From Pseudobutyrivibrio sp. (GTDB taxonomy: Bacteria > Bacillota > Clostridia > Lachnospirales > Lachnospiraceae), in contig JAILGH010000106.1 of NCBI GenBank assembly GCA_024697025.1, positions 1-64,000 on the forward strand: a DNA stretch of 64,000 nt, given 5' to 3'. The notes below the pieces were generated by a model. It made no database searches. It saw nothing but the letters and a program-made list of their open reading frames with translations, and had not been told where the DNA came from. The stretch's first letter is position 1; the number at the start of each line of letters is the position of its first letter. This document shows, one piece after another, positions 1 through 7,835 of this stretch. The position numbers and the translations under genes are program-made.

Positions 1-27
1 TTGCTACGCAAAACTCCAGCAGTGCGA

Positions 28-98
28 GGCGACATTTGCTGTAAGCAAATAAATTCTTCTGTCGCCGAGACACATATTTCACACGAAGTGTGTTTTTT
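28..98 (+). terminator. Nested hairpins ending in a T-run
   Basis: GGCGACA at 28-34 pairs with TGTCGCC at 60-66, enclosing a TTTGCT/AAGCAAA stem. A short CACAC-gaa-GTGTG hairpin (80-92) followed by six T (93-98) makes a plausible intrinsic terminator for a plus-strand gene lying left of the window. I see no coding region in 1-60. Confidence 0.5.
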
Positions 99-180
99 AC
101 CTTATAGGAGATTGCAAAGCAATTTCCTATAAGGTAAAAAATCCTCCCACCATCCGCAATTTTGCGGATAGTGGAAGGAT
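93..180 (-). terminator. Double hairpin terminator after the CPBP gene
   Basis: Two long inverted repeats lie back to back. The stem at 141-180 (ATCCTcCCAC / GTGGaAGGAT around CCGCA/TGCGG) is followed on the minus strand by TTTTTT, a good terminator for the CPBP gene ending at 224. The second palindrome, 93-140 (TTTTTTACCTTATAGGA / TCCTATAAGGTAAAAAA), could act in both directions. Confidence 0.7.
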
Positions 181-223
181 TTATCTAAAATAAGCAGCAC
201 AAATAATGAGATTATTTATAAAA

Positions 224-1288
224 TTATTCAACCACTTCAACCTGCTCCATAGTAGCCTTTTTCTTTTTGCCATAGATTGGAGCAAATATAAACACTATAA
301 GGACAATATCACAAATAAGAGCCGCTGGAATATCAGACCATTTCAACTCCATATTTGTGATTCCACTTCCATCTTCGCTAATTAAAGGTGTTATCATCTG
401 AAGTAATCCATCCCAAAGAAAATGCATCAGCGTAACTAGCCAAATATTATTAGTCTTCATGTAAACATATCCTAGGAAGATTGCTATGCCAATACAGCCA
501 ACGATTTGATTTACAAGCATCTGTGGACCAGATGTTCTTGTGTAAAACATAAAGTCTAACCCAGCATGCCATAATCCCCAAACAACGCCTAAAATTAAGA
601 TGCCTAATCTTTTACCAAATTTATTCTGCAAAATTGGTTGCAAATAATATCTCCATCCATACTCTTCGCCAAAAATTGTAAAAAAGCTTATAAAGAATGA
701 AGCTGCAATGATTGCTACCGCCCTCCAAAGATAGATATTTGTGAATAAATCATTATAAGTTGCTATTAGTTCTGAGCTATTATCACTTACTAAACCAGAA
801 ATGTAAAATCTTGCTATAAATACAACTAAAAATAATACTAAAAGTCCTATGCTTAAACCTACTTTGTTACGGCTTAATCCAGCATTTGCTCTCTTTTCCT
901 TGCCGCATACCCAAGAAAGAATGTAGACTACCACACTAGCTGCGTAGATTATATATAAAAAGCAAACCGATAACAGTGGAGCCTCACTCGAAGCAGTCTT
1001 TATCATAGTAGGTTCAACAAAAAGATTTACGATGCTGACTAGTAACATGATTGCTGAAAAAGCAATATATGTTATAAAAAATGCTTTTGGCATTTTCTTA
1101 TCCTTGTTTCCATACAACAACAGGCCTAATATTACGCCGCATGCTGGCGTAGTCATCTGCGTTTGTACTAACAACGATGAATCCCTTCCCGCCTGTATTC
1201 CAAAATACATTAATACGTTTAGTACGATAGTCACTCCATAAGCTATCGCCAAAAACACAACCAACCTTTTCTTCTCATTTTTCTCCAT
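224..1288 (-). CDS. CPBP family intramembrane glutamic protease
   Basis: A polytopic membrane protein of 354 residues with the CPBP (Abi/CAAX-protease-like, Rce1 fold) signature: EE at residues 208-209 in FGEEYGWRYYLQ, a histidine near 241 in GLWHAG and a second near 289 in LMHFLWDG. These are the expected catalytic glutamate and histidines. Known relatives process prenylated or bacteriocin-like peptides or act in self-immunity; the substrate here is unknown. It is the last gene of an HTH-DUF3169-CPBP operon, 32 bases after the DUF3169 gene, with the Shine-Dalgarno sequence GGAGG before the ATG. The family is certain; a bacteriocin-immunity role is only one possibility. Confidence 0.85.
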   Translation of the reverse strand: MEKNEKKRLVVFLAIAYGVTIVLNVLMYFGIQAGRDSSLLVQTQMTTPACGVILGLLLYGNKDKKMPKAFFITYIAFSAIMLLVSIVNLFVEPTMIKTASSEAPLLSVCFLYIIYAASVVVYILSWVCGKEKRANAGLSRNKVGLSIGLLVLFLVVFIARFYISGLVSDNSSELIATYNDLFTNIYLWRAVAIIAASFFISFFTIFGEEYGWRYYLQPILQNKFGKRLGILILGVVWGLWHAGLDFMFYTRTSGPQMLVNQIVGCIGIAIFLGYVYMKTNNIWLVTLMHFLWDGLLQMITPLISEDGSGITNMELKWSDIPAALICDIVLIVFIFAPIYGKKKKATMEQVEVVE

Positions 1289-1320
1289 GAGATACCTCCA
1301 TTATTTTTTTAATAACTCCT

Positions 1321-2097
1321 CTACTCTCTTCCCTTATTTTTATATTTATACGTTGCCCTAAAATATATAATGGTTTCAGCCAACCATGATAAGCAAATCA
1401 GGATGACTGCCATAATACCTGTTTCAAAAAATCTATTGCCAAAGTTCGCTACTAAAAAAGCTACAGCATTTATCCAAACAAGACTCTTATATACCTCATA
1501 AGCTGACTTATATATAATCATCTTTTGGCCTTCATCTTTGCCTTCAAACATTCTTTTGTAAAAGCCAAAATCCAACACATTAGCATAGCAGTCTTGCTTT
1601 AACTCATATTCAAGTGAAACTACTCTACCCTGTAGTGCAGTTGTCCAAATTATCGTAAACATAATAGCAATAATACCTATTACTGTACTAGCCACATGGG
1701 ATGCAGCCTCAAATCCAACACAAGAGTTTAATCCAGCAAATAATAAAATTAGTACTACCGTTATATTACTTATAGCATTTACTAAAAACAAATCATGCTC
1801 TAGCTTATCAATAGTGATTTCATCCTCTCCATCCCATTTCTTAGCAAGTTTGCTGCTTTTAGCATAAAGATACAGGCAAACCAGAAAAACTAGACAACTA
1901 CAAGTCAAGATTGCTACAGGTAACCATGTTAGTAATGCACCTTTAAATGTGGTTGCTATATTATCTTTAATCCCGTAATAATTTATTACGTAAAAGATCA
2001 CTCCCAAAATTGCAGATGCGAACATAATTGCAAATATGACTGCAACAAATGTGACTATAACCTCTGAATTGTATTTTTTATTTTTTAAACTTTCCAT
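1321..2097 (-). CDS. DUF3169-like membrane protein
   Basis: A membrane protein of 258 residues with about six hydrophobic segments and charged loops, resembling DUF3169 proteins, which in Firmicutes commonly lie directly after a small HTH regulator as here. Function is unknown. The track starts two codons earlier, but GTGAGGG sits directly against that ATG and is correctly spaced (six bases) for the MESLK start, which I use. It is probably co-transcribed with the HTH gene (41 bases upstream) and the CPBP gene downstream. The family call is from pattern memory, not a search. Confidence 0.65.
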   Translation of the reverse strand: MESLKNKKYNSEVIVTFVAVIFAIMFASAILGVIFYVINYYGIKDNIATTFKGALLTWLPVAILTCSCLVFLVCLYLYAKSSKLAKKWDGEDEITIDKLEHDLFLVNAISNITVVLILLFAGLNSCVGFEAASHVASTVIGIIAIMFTIIWTTALQGRVVSLEYELKQDCYANVLDFGFYKRMFEGKDEGQKMIIYKSAYEVYKSLVWINAVAFLVANFGNRFFETGIMAVILICLSWLAETIIYFRATYKYKNKGRE

Positions 2098-2138
2098 CTT
2101 CATCCCTCACTTTCAAAAATATTAATCCAACTCTTATG

Positions 2139-2342
2139 CTATTCTTCAACATATTCAAAAATATCTTCCACTCTAACATTGCACTTCTTGGCAATCTTTA
2201 ATGCTAGAGTAACTGATGGCGAGTAATCTCCTCGCTCAATCTGACTAATTGTCTGACGGCTAGTGCCAACAAGAGCACCCATCTCCTGCTGATTAACCCC
2301 CAGGCGAGCACGTTGCTCCTTGAGATGATTAATTAGTGGCAT
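2139..2342 (-). CDS. Small HTH (XRE family) transcriptional regulator
   Basis: A 67-residue protein that is almost entirely one Cro/C1-type helix-turn-helix domain (LGVNQQEMGALVGTSRQTISQIERG), like the stand-alone regulators paired with DUF3169 or CPBP genes. Shine-Dalgarno AAAGGAG precedes the ATG. Its own promoter region carries three 18-bp inverted repeats, one covering the -35 box, so autorepression is likely (inference). It probably controls the whole three-gene operon and, because the region is divergent, perhaps the methylase gene at 2501 too. Confidence 0.9.
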   Translation of the reverse strand: MPLINHLKEQRARLGVNQQEMGALVGTSRQTISQIERGDYSPSVTLALKIAKKCNVRVEDIFEYVEE

Positions 2343-2358
2343 ATCAATACTCCTTTCA

Positions 2359-2439
2359 TGACAACTATATATGTCACTTTGACAAGAATACTTGTCATCC
2401 TCCGATACCCATAATACAATATGACAAGAATAGTTGTCA
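2359..2439. promoter_or_regulatory. Triple 18-bp operator array with embedded promoter
   Basis: Three 18-bp inverted repeats of the form TGACAA-N6-TTGTCA lie at 2359-2376 (more degenerate), 2380-2397 and 2422-2439. Their starts are 21 and 42 bases apart, so all face the same side of the helix. A minus-strand promoter, TTGACA (plus 2435-2440), 18-bp spacer, TATTAT (plus 2411-2416), has its -35 inside the third repeat. Seen directly; binding by the HTH protein is inference. Confidence 0.75.
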
Positions 2440-2500
2440 AGTATTGTATGCTCATCTTTGCCGTGGTAACATTAATCCAGCTAATATAAAGAGGTGACAT

Positions 2501-3538
2501 ATGATTTACAGAACTCAAAAGGATTATCGCAACTTCAAATGTATCGCAGATAAATGCCCTAAAAGCTGCTGCGTTGGTTGGCAGATTATGATTGACGATA
2601 ACAGCATCGACAAATATTTAAAGACCACTGGGGATTTTGCAGATAGATTAAAATCTTCCATTGATTATAATGAGGATTGCTTTTTGCAAAACAATCACAG
2701 ATGCAGCATGTTAAATGACAACGGCCTTTGCGATTTGCACTCCACTCTCGGGGAGGATTATTTGTGCGATACCTGCAGATTATATCCTCGCCATATAGAG
2801 GAGTTTCAGGACATTAGAGAGTACTCTCTATCTCTTTCCTGTCCAGAGGCTACACGGATGTTGCTTGAGCTCGAATATGATTTTGCAATAGATGAAACTG
2901 AGGATGATAGGATAGATAATCCTGATGAATTTGAGGATTTTGACTTTATTGTCTTTGATAAATTAGAGTACGCTAGGGATAAGATGCATGAAATTGCATG
3001 CGACCATTCTATCCCTTTACAAAAGCGTATGGATTACATTGCGACTGCAGCCTTAAAGCTTCAGGAGCTTTATGATGAAGGTGATATATTTGAAATGGAT
3101 TCTATCAGCTACGATGATGACAGCCTTCAACTATCCTTTGAATATTGCATAGAAAGCCTTGATGCTTTGATAAATATGGAAGTACTTGAGGAATCTTGGA
3201 CTAAGTCCATTAGAGACGCTAAGGAATATTGGAAAGCCTTTTCTGAAAGTAGCAATCAATGGCGTCTTGCCATGTATCCAGATAAAGATTTAGAGTTTGT
3301 TTTTGAGAAAATATTGAAGTGTCTTTTGTTTTCGTATTTTTGCGGTGCAGTTTACGACGGGCAGATCTATGCCCGTGCAATGATAGCAGTGCAGAGCACT
3401 AGGTGGCTTATGATGCTTTACCATGCTAACTCTACACAGTCTCTTAATTCAACCATTTATCTCTATTCTAGAGAGGTTGAACACTCAGATGTTAACGTAA
3501 ATACGTTAATATCATTTTTTGAAGATGAACTTACTTAA
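2501..3538 (+). CDS. fliB: Flagellin lysine-N-methylase (FliB family)
   Basis: 345 residues with the FliB cysteine pattern: CIADKCPKSCCVGW near the N-terminus, then CSML, GLCDLHS and CDTCRLYPR, a cluster typical of the family that methylates surface lysines of flagellin using S-adenosylmethionine. GAGGTGA lies just before the ATG. No flagellin or flagellar gene is in the window, so it is an orphan copy here; in clostridia such copies often sit away from the flagellar locus. Its 3' end overlaps the convergent DUF4250 gene by eight bases. The true substrate could be another surface protein. Confidence 0.8.
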   Translation: MIYRTQKDYRNFKCIADKCPKSCCVGWQIMIDDNSIDKYLKTTGDFADRLKSSIDYNEDCFLQNNHRCSMLNDNGLCDLHSTLGEDYLCDTCRLYPRHIEEFQDIREYSLSLSCPEATRMLLELEYDFAIDETEDDRIDNPDEFEDFDFIVFDKLEYARDKMHEIACDHSIPLQKRMDYIATAALKLQELYDEGDIFEMDSISYDDDSLQLSFEYCIESLDALINMEVLEESWTKSIRDAKEYWKAFSESSNQWRLAMYPDKDLEFVFEKILKCLLFSYFCGAVYDGQIYARAMIAVQSTRWLMMLYHANSTQSLNSTIYLYSREVEHSDVNVNTLISFFEDELT

Positions 3539-3707
3539 ACTGGTTCTTCTCCGGATTATAGTGATAATCAATAGAGGCAAGTCTGGCGATGATATCATCG
3601 CCATCTACCTCGTTATCTTCTACAAGCTCCTCAAAGCTTTTATAATAATCTCTAAGTGCAGTGTTTACTACAGAAAGTAGCATCACTGGGTCCTTTGGGA
3701 AATTCAT
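3531..3707 (-). CDS. DUF4250 family small protein (not in ORF track)
   Basis: A 58-residue ORF below the track cutoff, reading MNFPKDPVMLLSVVNTALRDYY and ending in DYHYNPEKNQFK. This is the characteristic DUF4250 pattern (MNxPKDPxMLLSxVNTxLRD... LASIDYHYxxExNQF), a family of unknown function widespread in clostridia and Lachnospiraceae. Its ATG overlaps the stop of the upstream CPBP gene (TAATG), indicating translational coupling. It overlaps the end of fliB tail to tail. Sequence pattern and coupling make it a real gene; function unknown. Confidence 0.88.
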   Translation of the reverse strand: MNFPKDPVMLLSVVNTALRDYYKSFEELVEDNEVDGDDIIARLASIDYHYNPEKNQFK

Positions 3708-4609
3708 TATTCTGTCTCCTCTGTTGTCCCCTTTACATCCCCTTCTTGAATTGGTGCCTCGCTAGTCTCTGGAAAATTACCTTCATTTCTTGCTATAGCA
3801 TTAATTACCATTCTGGATAAGAAGAATGAGCCAATAGAAAGCACGCCAAAGAATACTAATGAAGTAACCATACTACTCTGATTTGCCCTTCCCTGCTCAG
3901 CTAGCTCAGCCAAATTGCCACCCATCTGGGATACAAATCTTGATACGCAATATAGTAACAATAGATTTCCGCCATTAGTAAGCATATGCATGATAATGGA
4001 TGTAAAAATACTGCCACTGGCGTTGTTTGCATAAACAAATATTATACCAAGCACAAATGCGTAGAAAGCCTGATTAATATTCAAATGTAAAATTGCAAAT
4101 AGCAAAGCAGAAACTATCGCTGTGGCCAAAAGAGGCATATATCTTCTAAGTCTATTTGCAAAAAATCCTCTACAGATAATCTCTTCAGCAATTGGTGCAA
4201 TTATCGCAGTTGCAACAAATGACATTAAAAAGTTAGAACCTAAAATATCGTCTGATGCCTGTAGTACTGTATTTGGAACAAACATCTGAGATAAAAGGTT
4301 TGCAAACGTCACCATTGGTCCAGAAACTATAGTAAGTAAAACAGTAAAAAAAACTGTGCTTGCCTTAATCTTTTTAAAACCAAGACTTGGCAGGAACTTT
4401 TCGCCCTTTATAGATGTATAAACAAGGGTTGTTGCAATTAACAAAGCATAAATTACTACTGAAATGGTCAACATTGAGATACTCTTGTTGGATGTGGTCT
4501 CCAATACTTGCACTACAACAGTAGTACCAATCATTATACATATCTCTATGGCAAACACCAGCAGTAGTTTAACCACTTCACATTTAGCATTAATCTTTTT
4601 TTCGTTCAT
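3707..4609 (-). CDS. CPBP family intramembrane protease (second copy)
   Basis: A polytopic membrane protein of 300 residues with EE at 142-143 (APIAEEIICRGFF), H175 (AILHLNINQ) and H208 (IIMHMLTNGG), the CPBP catalytic set. The track starts 21 codons earlier, but those codons lie in a promoter (TTGTCA, 17 bp, TATAAT at plus 4644-4672); AAGGAGGAG sits before the ATG I use. The acidic, Glu/Thr-rich C-terminal tail is probably cytosolic. It differs clearly from the CPBP protein at 224. Downstream it is coupled to the DUF4250 gene. Substrate unknown. Confidence 0.85.
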   Translation of the reverse strand: MNEKKINAKCEVVKLLLVFAIEICIMIGTTVVVQVLETTSNKSISMLTISVVIYALLIATTLVYTSIKGEKFLPSLGFKKIKASTVFFTVLLTIVSGPMVTFANLLSQMFVPNTVLQASDDILGSNFLMSFVATAIIAPIAEEIICRGFFANRLRRYMPLLATAIVSALLFAILHLNINQAFYAFVLGIIFVYANNASGSIFTSIIMHMLTNGGNLLLLYCVSRFVSQMGGNLAELAEQGRANQSSMVTSLVFFGVLSIGSFFLSRMVINAIARNEGNFPETSEAPIQEGDVKGTTEETE

Positions 4610-4643
4610 AACATTCTCCTCCTTTTTAAACATTCCAAGTAAA

Positions 4644-4672
4644 ATTATACCTAAACAAAACATTGATGACAA
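4644..4672 (-). promoter_or_regulatory. SigA-type promoter for the CPBP/DUF4250 pair
   Basis: On the minus strand TTGTCA, a 17-bp spacer and a perfect TATAAT lie about 35 bases upstream of the ATG at 4609. The -10 overlaps codons of the longer ORF in the track, which argues for the shorter protein. Confidence 0.75.
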
Positions 4673-4697
4673 TAATTTAATACTGTCTATAAGCTAC

Positions 4698-5369
4698 CTA
4701 CCAGTTCTTTTCAAAGCCATCTGACAAAAATATATAATCGTCAGATTTGCCATCTGTGGATATGAAAAGTTCTGCTATTGCGCAGTTATTAAAATCCACA
4801 TCCCAGTAGGCGGACCTAGGTGTATTTTTGATGTATTCAAAAATGCCGTGACTCAGCGCCCCATGACTTACAAGCATTATAATTGCATCCTTTGAAAACT
4901 CTCTTGCATTTATTCGCTGGCGCAAATTCTCAATTACATTTTTAGCTCTAGCAACCACATCATCGTAGCACTCGCCCTGCTCCGGTGGCTTATACCCCTC
5001 AGGATGGTCAAAGCATTCATGTAAAAATGCGGGATTAACTTCGTTCATATTTTGCTGCTCATATATACCAAAGGCCATTTCAATAAGGTTTTCGTCTACC
5101 TCAATTTCCTTAGGCGCGTTAGTTTCAACAAGCTCCACTCCATCAGGTAAATCTACTTTAATCCCTGCCGCCAAACAAGCAGTCTCGATGGCTCTTCCAA
5201 GAGGGCTGGAAATGATTTTATCTGGAATCAATCCAAGCTCCACTAGTAAATCGTGAGTCTGTCTTGCCTGCTGCCTACCTCTATCATTTAATGGGATTTC
5301 TGAGCTTCCCTGTAATCTCTTTTGTACATTAAGGTCTGTCTGACCATGTCTTAATAAAATAATTCTCAT
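4698..5369 (-). CDS. Histidine phosphatase family protein (phosphoglycerate mutase-like)
   Basis: 223 residues beginning with the phosphohistidine motif LLRHGQTDLN (catalytic His8), followed by SPLGRAIETA (second arginine), an acidic E near residue 96 and VSHGALSHG (second catalytic histidine). This is the branch-1 histidine phosphatase fold shared by cofactor-dependent phosphoglycerate mutase and many small-molecule phosphatases such as CobC or broad-specificity PhoE. Substrate cannot be read from the sequence. It follows lrgB by 15 bases, so it is probably the third gene of the lrgA-lrgB operon. No cobalamin genes are near, so a CobC role is not supported. Confidence 0.85.
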   Translation of the reverse strand: MRIILLRHGQTDLNVQKRLQGSSEIPLNDRGRQQARQTHDLLVELGLIPDKIISSPLGRAIETACLAAGIKVDLPDGVELVETNAPKEIEVDENLIEMAFGIYEQQNMNEVNPAFLHECFDHPEGYKPPEQGECYDDVVARAKNVIENLRQRINAREFSKDAIIMLVSHGALSHGIFEYIKNTPRSAYWDVDFNNCAIAELFISTDGKSDDYIFLSDGFEKNW

Positions 5370-5384
5370 TTCTATTCCAATTCT

Positions 5385-6077
5385 CTAAAAAAATGTTGCA
5401 AATATCGGTGCTAAAATCACGGTAAACACACCTGCCACCGCAATTGATAATCCGCTCATAGCTCCTTCTACCTCGCCTATTTCCATAGCGCGAGCTGTAC
5501 CGATAGCGTGAGTTGCTGTTCCAAAAGCAAGCCCCTTTGCAATTGGCTCTTTGATTCTAAACAATTTGCAGATAGCCTCTCCAAATACATTGCCAAGAAC
5601 ACCTGTAATAGCTATTACTGATACTGTGATAATCACATATCCTCCAAGCTCTTCCGACAACCCCATTCCCATGGCAACTGTAATGGATTTTGGAAGCAAG
5701 GTAACATACTGCTTGTGATTTAATCCCAACAATACTGACAGCACCAATATAGTCACAAGACTTGTGATTACGCCTGAAAGGATGCCAAAAACAACCGCCT
5801 TAACATTGGCCTTTAACAACTCCCACTCCTCATAAAGAGGTATGGCAAGGCTGACTGTTGCTGGGGTTAAAAACCAAGTTAGCACCTGTGCGCCACCCTT
5901 GTATGTCTCGTAATCCACTTTTACCGCAAGCAAAAATGCAATTGTACACAATATAGAAATAAGCAGTGGATTAAGTAATCCTAGCTTGAATTTGCGCTTG
6001 AGCCAGCTTCCAAAACTATAGGCTATCAGGCTTACTGCCACTGCAATATATGCAGATTCTTTAAAAAACTCAGCCAT
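5385..6077 (-). CDS. lrgB: LrgB family protein (antiholin-like partner)
   Basis: A 230-residue polytopic protein with the LrgB/CidB pattern, including LLPKSITVAMGMGLSEELGG and GTATHAIGTARAMEIGEVEGAMSGL. LrgB acts with LrgA in the membrane; in staphylococci the pair influences murein hydrolase activity and lysis, and related pairs transport pyruvate or glycolate-type acids. Its ATG overlaps the end of lrgA by eight bases, so the two are translationally coupled. No LytSR-type regulator sits beside it. Family certain, physiological role open. Confidence 0.9.
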   Translation of the reverse strand: MAEFFKESAYIAVAVSLIAYSFGSWLKRKFKLGLLNPLLISILCTIAFLLAVKVDYETYKGGAQVLTWFLTPATVSLAIPLYEEWELLKANVKAVVFGILSGVITSLVTILVLSVLLGLNHKQYVTLLPKSITVAMGMGLSEELGGYVIITVSVIAITGVLGNVFGEAICKLFRIKEPIAKGLAFGTATHAIGTARAMEIGEVEGAMSGLSIAVAGVFTVILAPIFATFF

Positions 6078-6432
6078 TTAATCTCTCCTTATCTCGTCTA
6101 ATAATCCACTGCGAAACAACTCCAGTTGCGCCCATTACCGTAATTACGGTAACTACAGTTATCACTGCAACCGGAATCAAAATAGGCTGCAAATCTCCCC
6201 AGGATACCATCAAACCGACACCTGAAGGAATAAACATTACTGGCATAATCTCTATTAAAAATTTGCCCGCATCCCTCACCTGATCTAGCTTGATTACTTT
6301 GGTTACTAGGCAGATGAACAGAATTACCATGCCATAAATACTTGCTGGCACTGGCAAAGGCAAAACTGCCTTTAAAGCTTCGCCTATCAAAGATATTAAT
6401 AGGATGATTAAAAACTGTTTTAAAAATTTCAT
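6070..6432 (-). CDS. lrgA: LrgA/CidA family holin-like protein
   Basis: 120 residues, four predicted membrane segments, with the CidA/LrgA core LLPLPVPASIYGMVILF and FIPSGVGLM. It is the small holin-like partner of LrgB. The track begins 12 codons earlier; I chose the internal MKFLKQ start because GTGGGGAAAAGAA precedes it and the extension is not hydrophobic. It overlaps lrgB by eight bases. The gene lies after purD and its terminator-like hairpins, so it likely has its own promoter, which I could not fix. Confidence 0.88.
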   Translation of the reverse strand: MKFLKQFLIILLISLIGEALKAVLPLPVPASIYGMVILFICLVTKVIKLDQVRDAGKFLIEIMPVMFIPSGVGLMVSWGDLQPILIPVAVITVVTVITVMGATGVVSQWIIRRDKERLNG

Positions 6433-6455
6433 TTCTTTTCCCCACTTAATTGCGA

Positions 6456-6482
6456 AAGACTGAGGCAAATAGCCTCAGTCTT
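6456..6482 (-). terminator. Hairpin between purD and lrgA
   Basis: AAGACTGAGGC (6456-6466) pairs with GCCTCAGTCTT (6472-6482) with a five-base loop. There is no long T-run, so it is a weak terminator or an RNA-stabilising stem at the end of the pur operon. Confidence 0.5.
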
Positions 6483-6488
6483 GTTATT

Positions 6489-6545
6489 GTTAAAGGATTG
6501 CGTTAGGTATGCCATCCCTTTAACTTTCTTGTTAAAGGATGGCAT
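6489..6545 (-). repeat. Three-armed repeat at the 3' end of purD
   Basis: GTTAAAGGAT occurs at 6489 and 6531, and its reverse complement (with one bulged base) at about 6515-6524. The arm 6509-6524 (ATGCCATCCcTTTAAC) pairs with 6531-6545, which includes the last purD codons. About 22 of 27 bases match between the two direct copies, so the tail of purD seems duplicated downstream. Seen directly. Confidence 0.6.
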
Positions 6546-7797
6546 TAGCGATGTCATGTCGCATATATTTATTCTCAAATTCAATCCACTCTGTGGCCTC
6601 GTAAGCCTTTGCTCTAGCTTCCTTAAGAGTCTTACCAAGCGCTGTGATTCCAAGAACACGTCCACCATTGGTAACAATCTCACCCTTGTCATTGAAAGCT
6701 GTTCCAGCGTGGAAGCAGAAATAATCCTTGTTGTTAAACTTATCAAAGCCTGTAATAGGAAATCCCTTTTCGTACGCTACAGGATAGCCATCAGAAGCAA
6801 GGACTACACATACAGCTGCCTCGTCAGAGAACTTTAAATCTATCTTATCTAAAGTACCATCTATACAAGCTTCCATAACATCGATTACATCGTTCTGGAG
6901 CCTTGGTAAAACAACCTGTGCCTCAGGGTCACCAAATCTCGCATTGTACTCAAGTACCTTAGGACCTTCGTCTGTAAGCATAAGACCAAAGAAGATTACC
7001 CCCTTGAACTCTCTGCCTTCTGCCTTCATAGCATCTACAGTAGCCTGGAAAATATTCTTCTGGCAGAACTCCTCTATCTCTTTTGTGAAGAATGGAGATG
7101 GAGAGAAGTTACCCATACCACCTGTGTTAAGACCTGTATCTCCATCACCTGCACGCTTGTGATCTTGAGCAGAAGACATAATCTTAACTGTGTTACCATC
7201 TACAAACGAAAGAACAGAAACCTCGCGGCCTGTCATAAACTCTTCGATAACCATTGTGTTACCTGCGTCACCAAACTTCTTGTCCTGCATGATTTCAGCA
7301 ACGCCTGCAACTGCCTGCTCGTGATTCTCGCAGATAAGAACACCCTTGCCAAGAGCAAGTCCATCAGCCTTTAAAACGATTGGATACTTTGCTGTCTCAA
7401 GATACTTAAGAGCTGCTTCTGGGTCTGTGAAGTTCTCATATCCTGCAGTTGGAATGTTGTACTTCTTCATCAAATCCTTTGAGAATGCCTTTGAGCCCTC
7501 GATGATTGCTGCGTTCTTTCTAGGACCAAAGCAACGAAGACCTGCTTCCTCAAACTTATCTACGACACCACCTACAAGTGGGTCATCCATACCAATGATA
7601 GTAAAGTCGATAGCCTTTTCCTTTGCAAATGCAACAAGCTTATCGAACTCCATAGCCTTGATATCTACACACTCAGCAAGCTCTGCAATACCTGCATTGC
7701 CTGGTGCACAATAAATTTTATCTACTCTTTTGCTGCGTGAAACTGCAAGAGCAATTGCATGTTCACGACCGCCACTACCTACAATTAAAACCTTCAT
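6532..7797 (-). CDS. purD: Phosphoribosylamine-glycine ligase
   Basis: 421 residues, the usual length for GAR synthetase, an ATP-grasp enzyme joining glycine to phosphoribosylamine in step two of purine synthesis. Diagnostic stretches are MKVLIVGSGGREHAIA at the N-terminus, the ATP-grasp segment KADGLALGKGV and GMGNFSP, EYNARFGDPE near residue 290, and a GGRVLGITALG C-terminal domain. It is the last gene of the purE-purM-purN-purD cluster, 38 bases after purN. Nothing is missing from the active site as far as I can read. Confidence 0.97.
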   Translation of the reverse strand: MKVLIVGSGGREHAIALAVSRSKRVDKIYCAPGNAGIAELAECVDIKAMEFDKLVAFAKEKAIDFTIIGMDDPLVGGVVDKFEEAGLRCFGPRKNAAIIEGSKAFSKDLMKKYNIPTAGYENFTDPEAALKYLETAKYPIVLKADGLALGKGVLICENHEQAVAGVAEIMQDKKFGDAGNTMVIEEFMTGREVSVLSFVDGNTVKIMSSAQDHKRAGDGDTGLNTGGMGNFSPSPFFTKEIEEFCQKNIFQATVDAMKAEGREFKGVIFFGLMLTDEGPKVLEYNARFGDPEAQVVLPRLQNDVIDVMEACIDGTLDKIDLKFSDEAAVCVVLASDGYPVAYEKGFPITGFDKFNNKDYFCFHAGTAFNDKGEIVTNGGRVLGITALGKTLKEARAKAYEATEWIEFENKYMRHDIANAIL

Positions 7798-7835
7798 TAA
7801 ACCTTATCCTCCTAATGTAGTTCACTAGTTACGCT

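Noticed and set aside
2333-2518. 61-codon minus-strand ORF covering the HTH promoter
   Set aside because: It is composed of operator and promoter sequence and overlaps both neighbours; no ribosome site.
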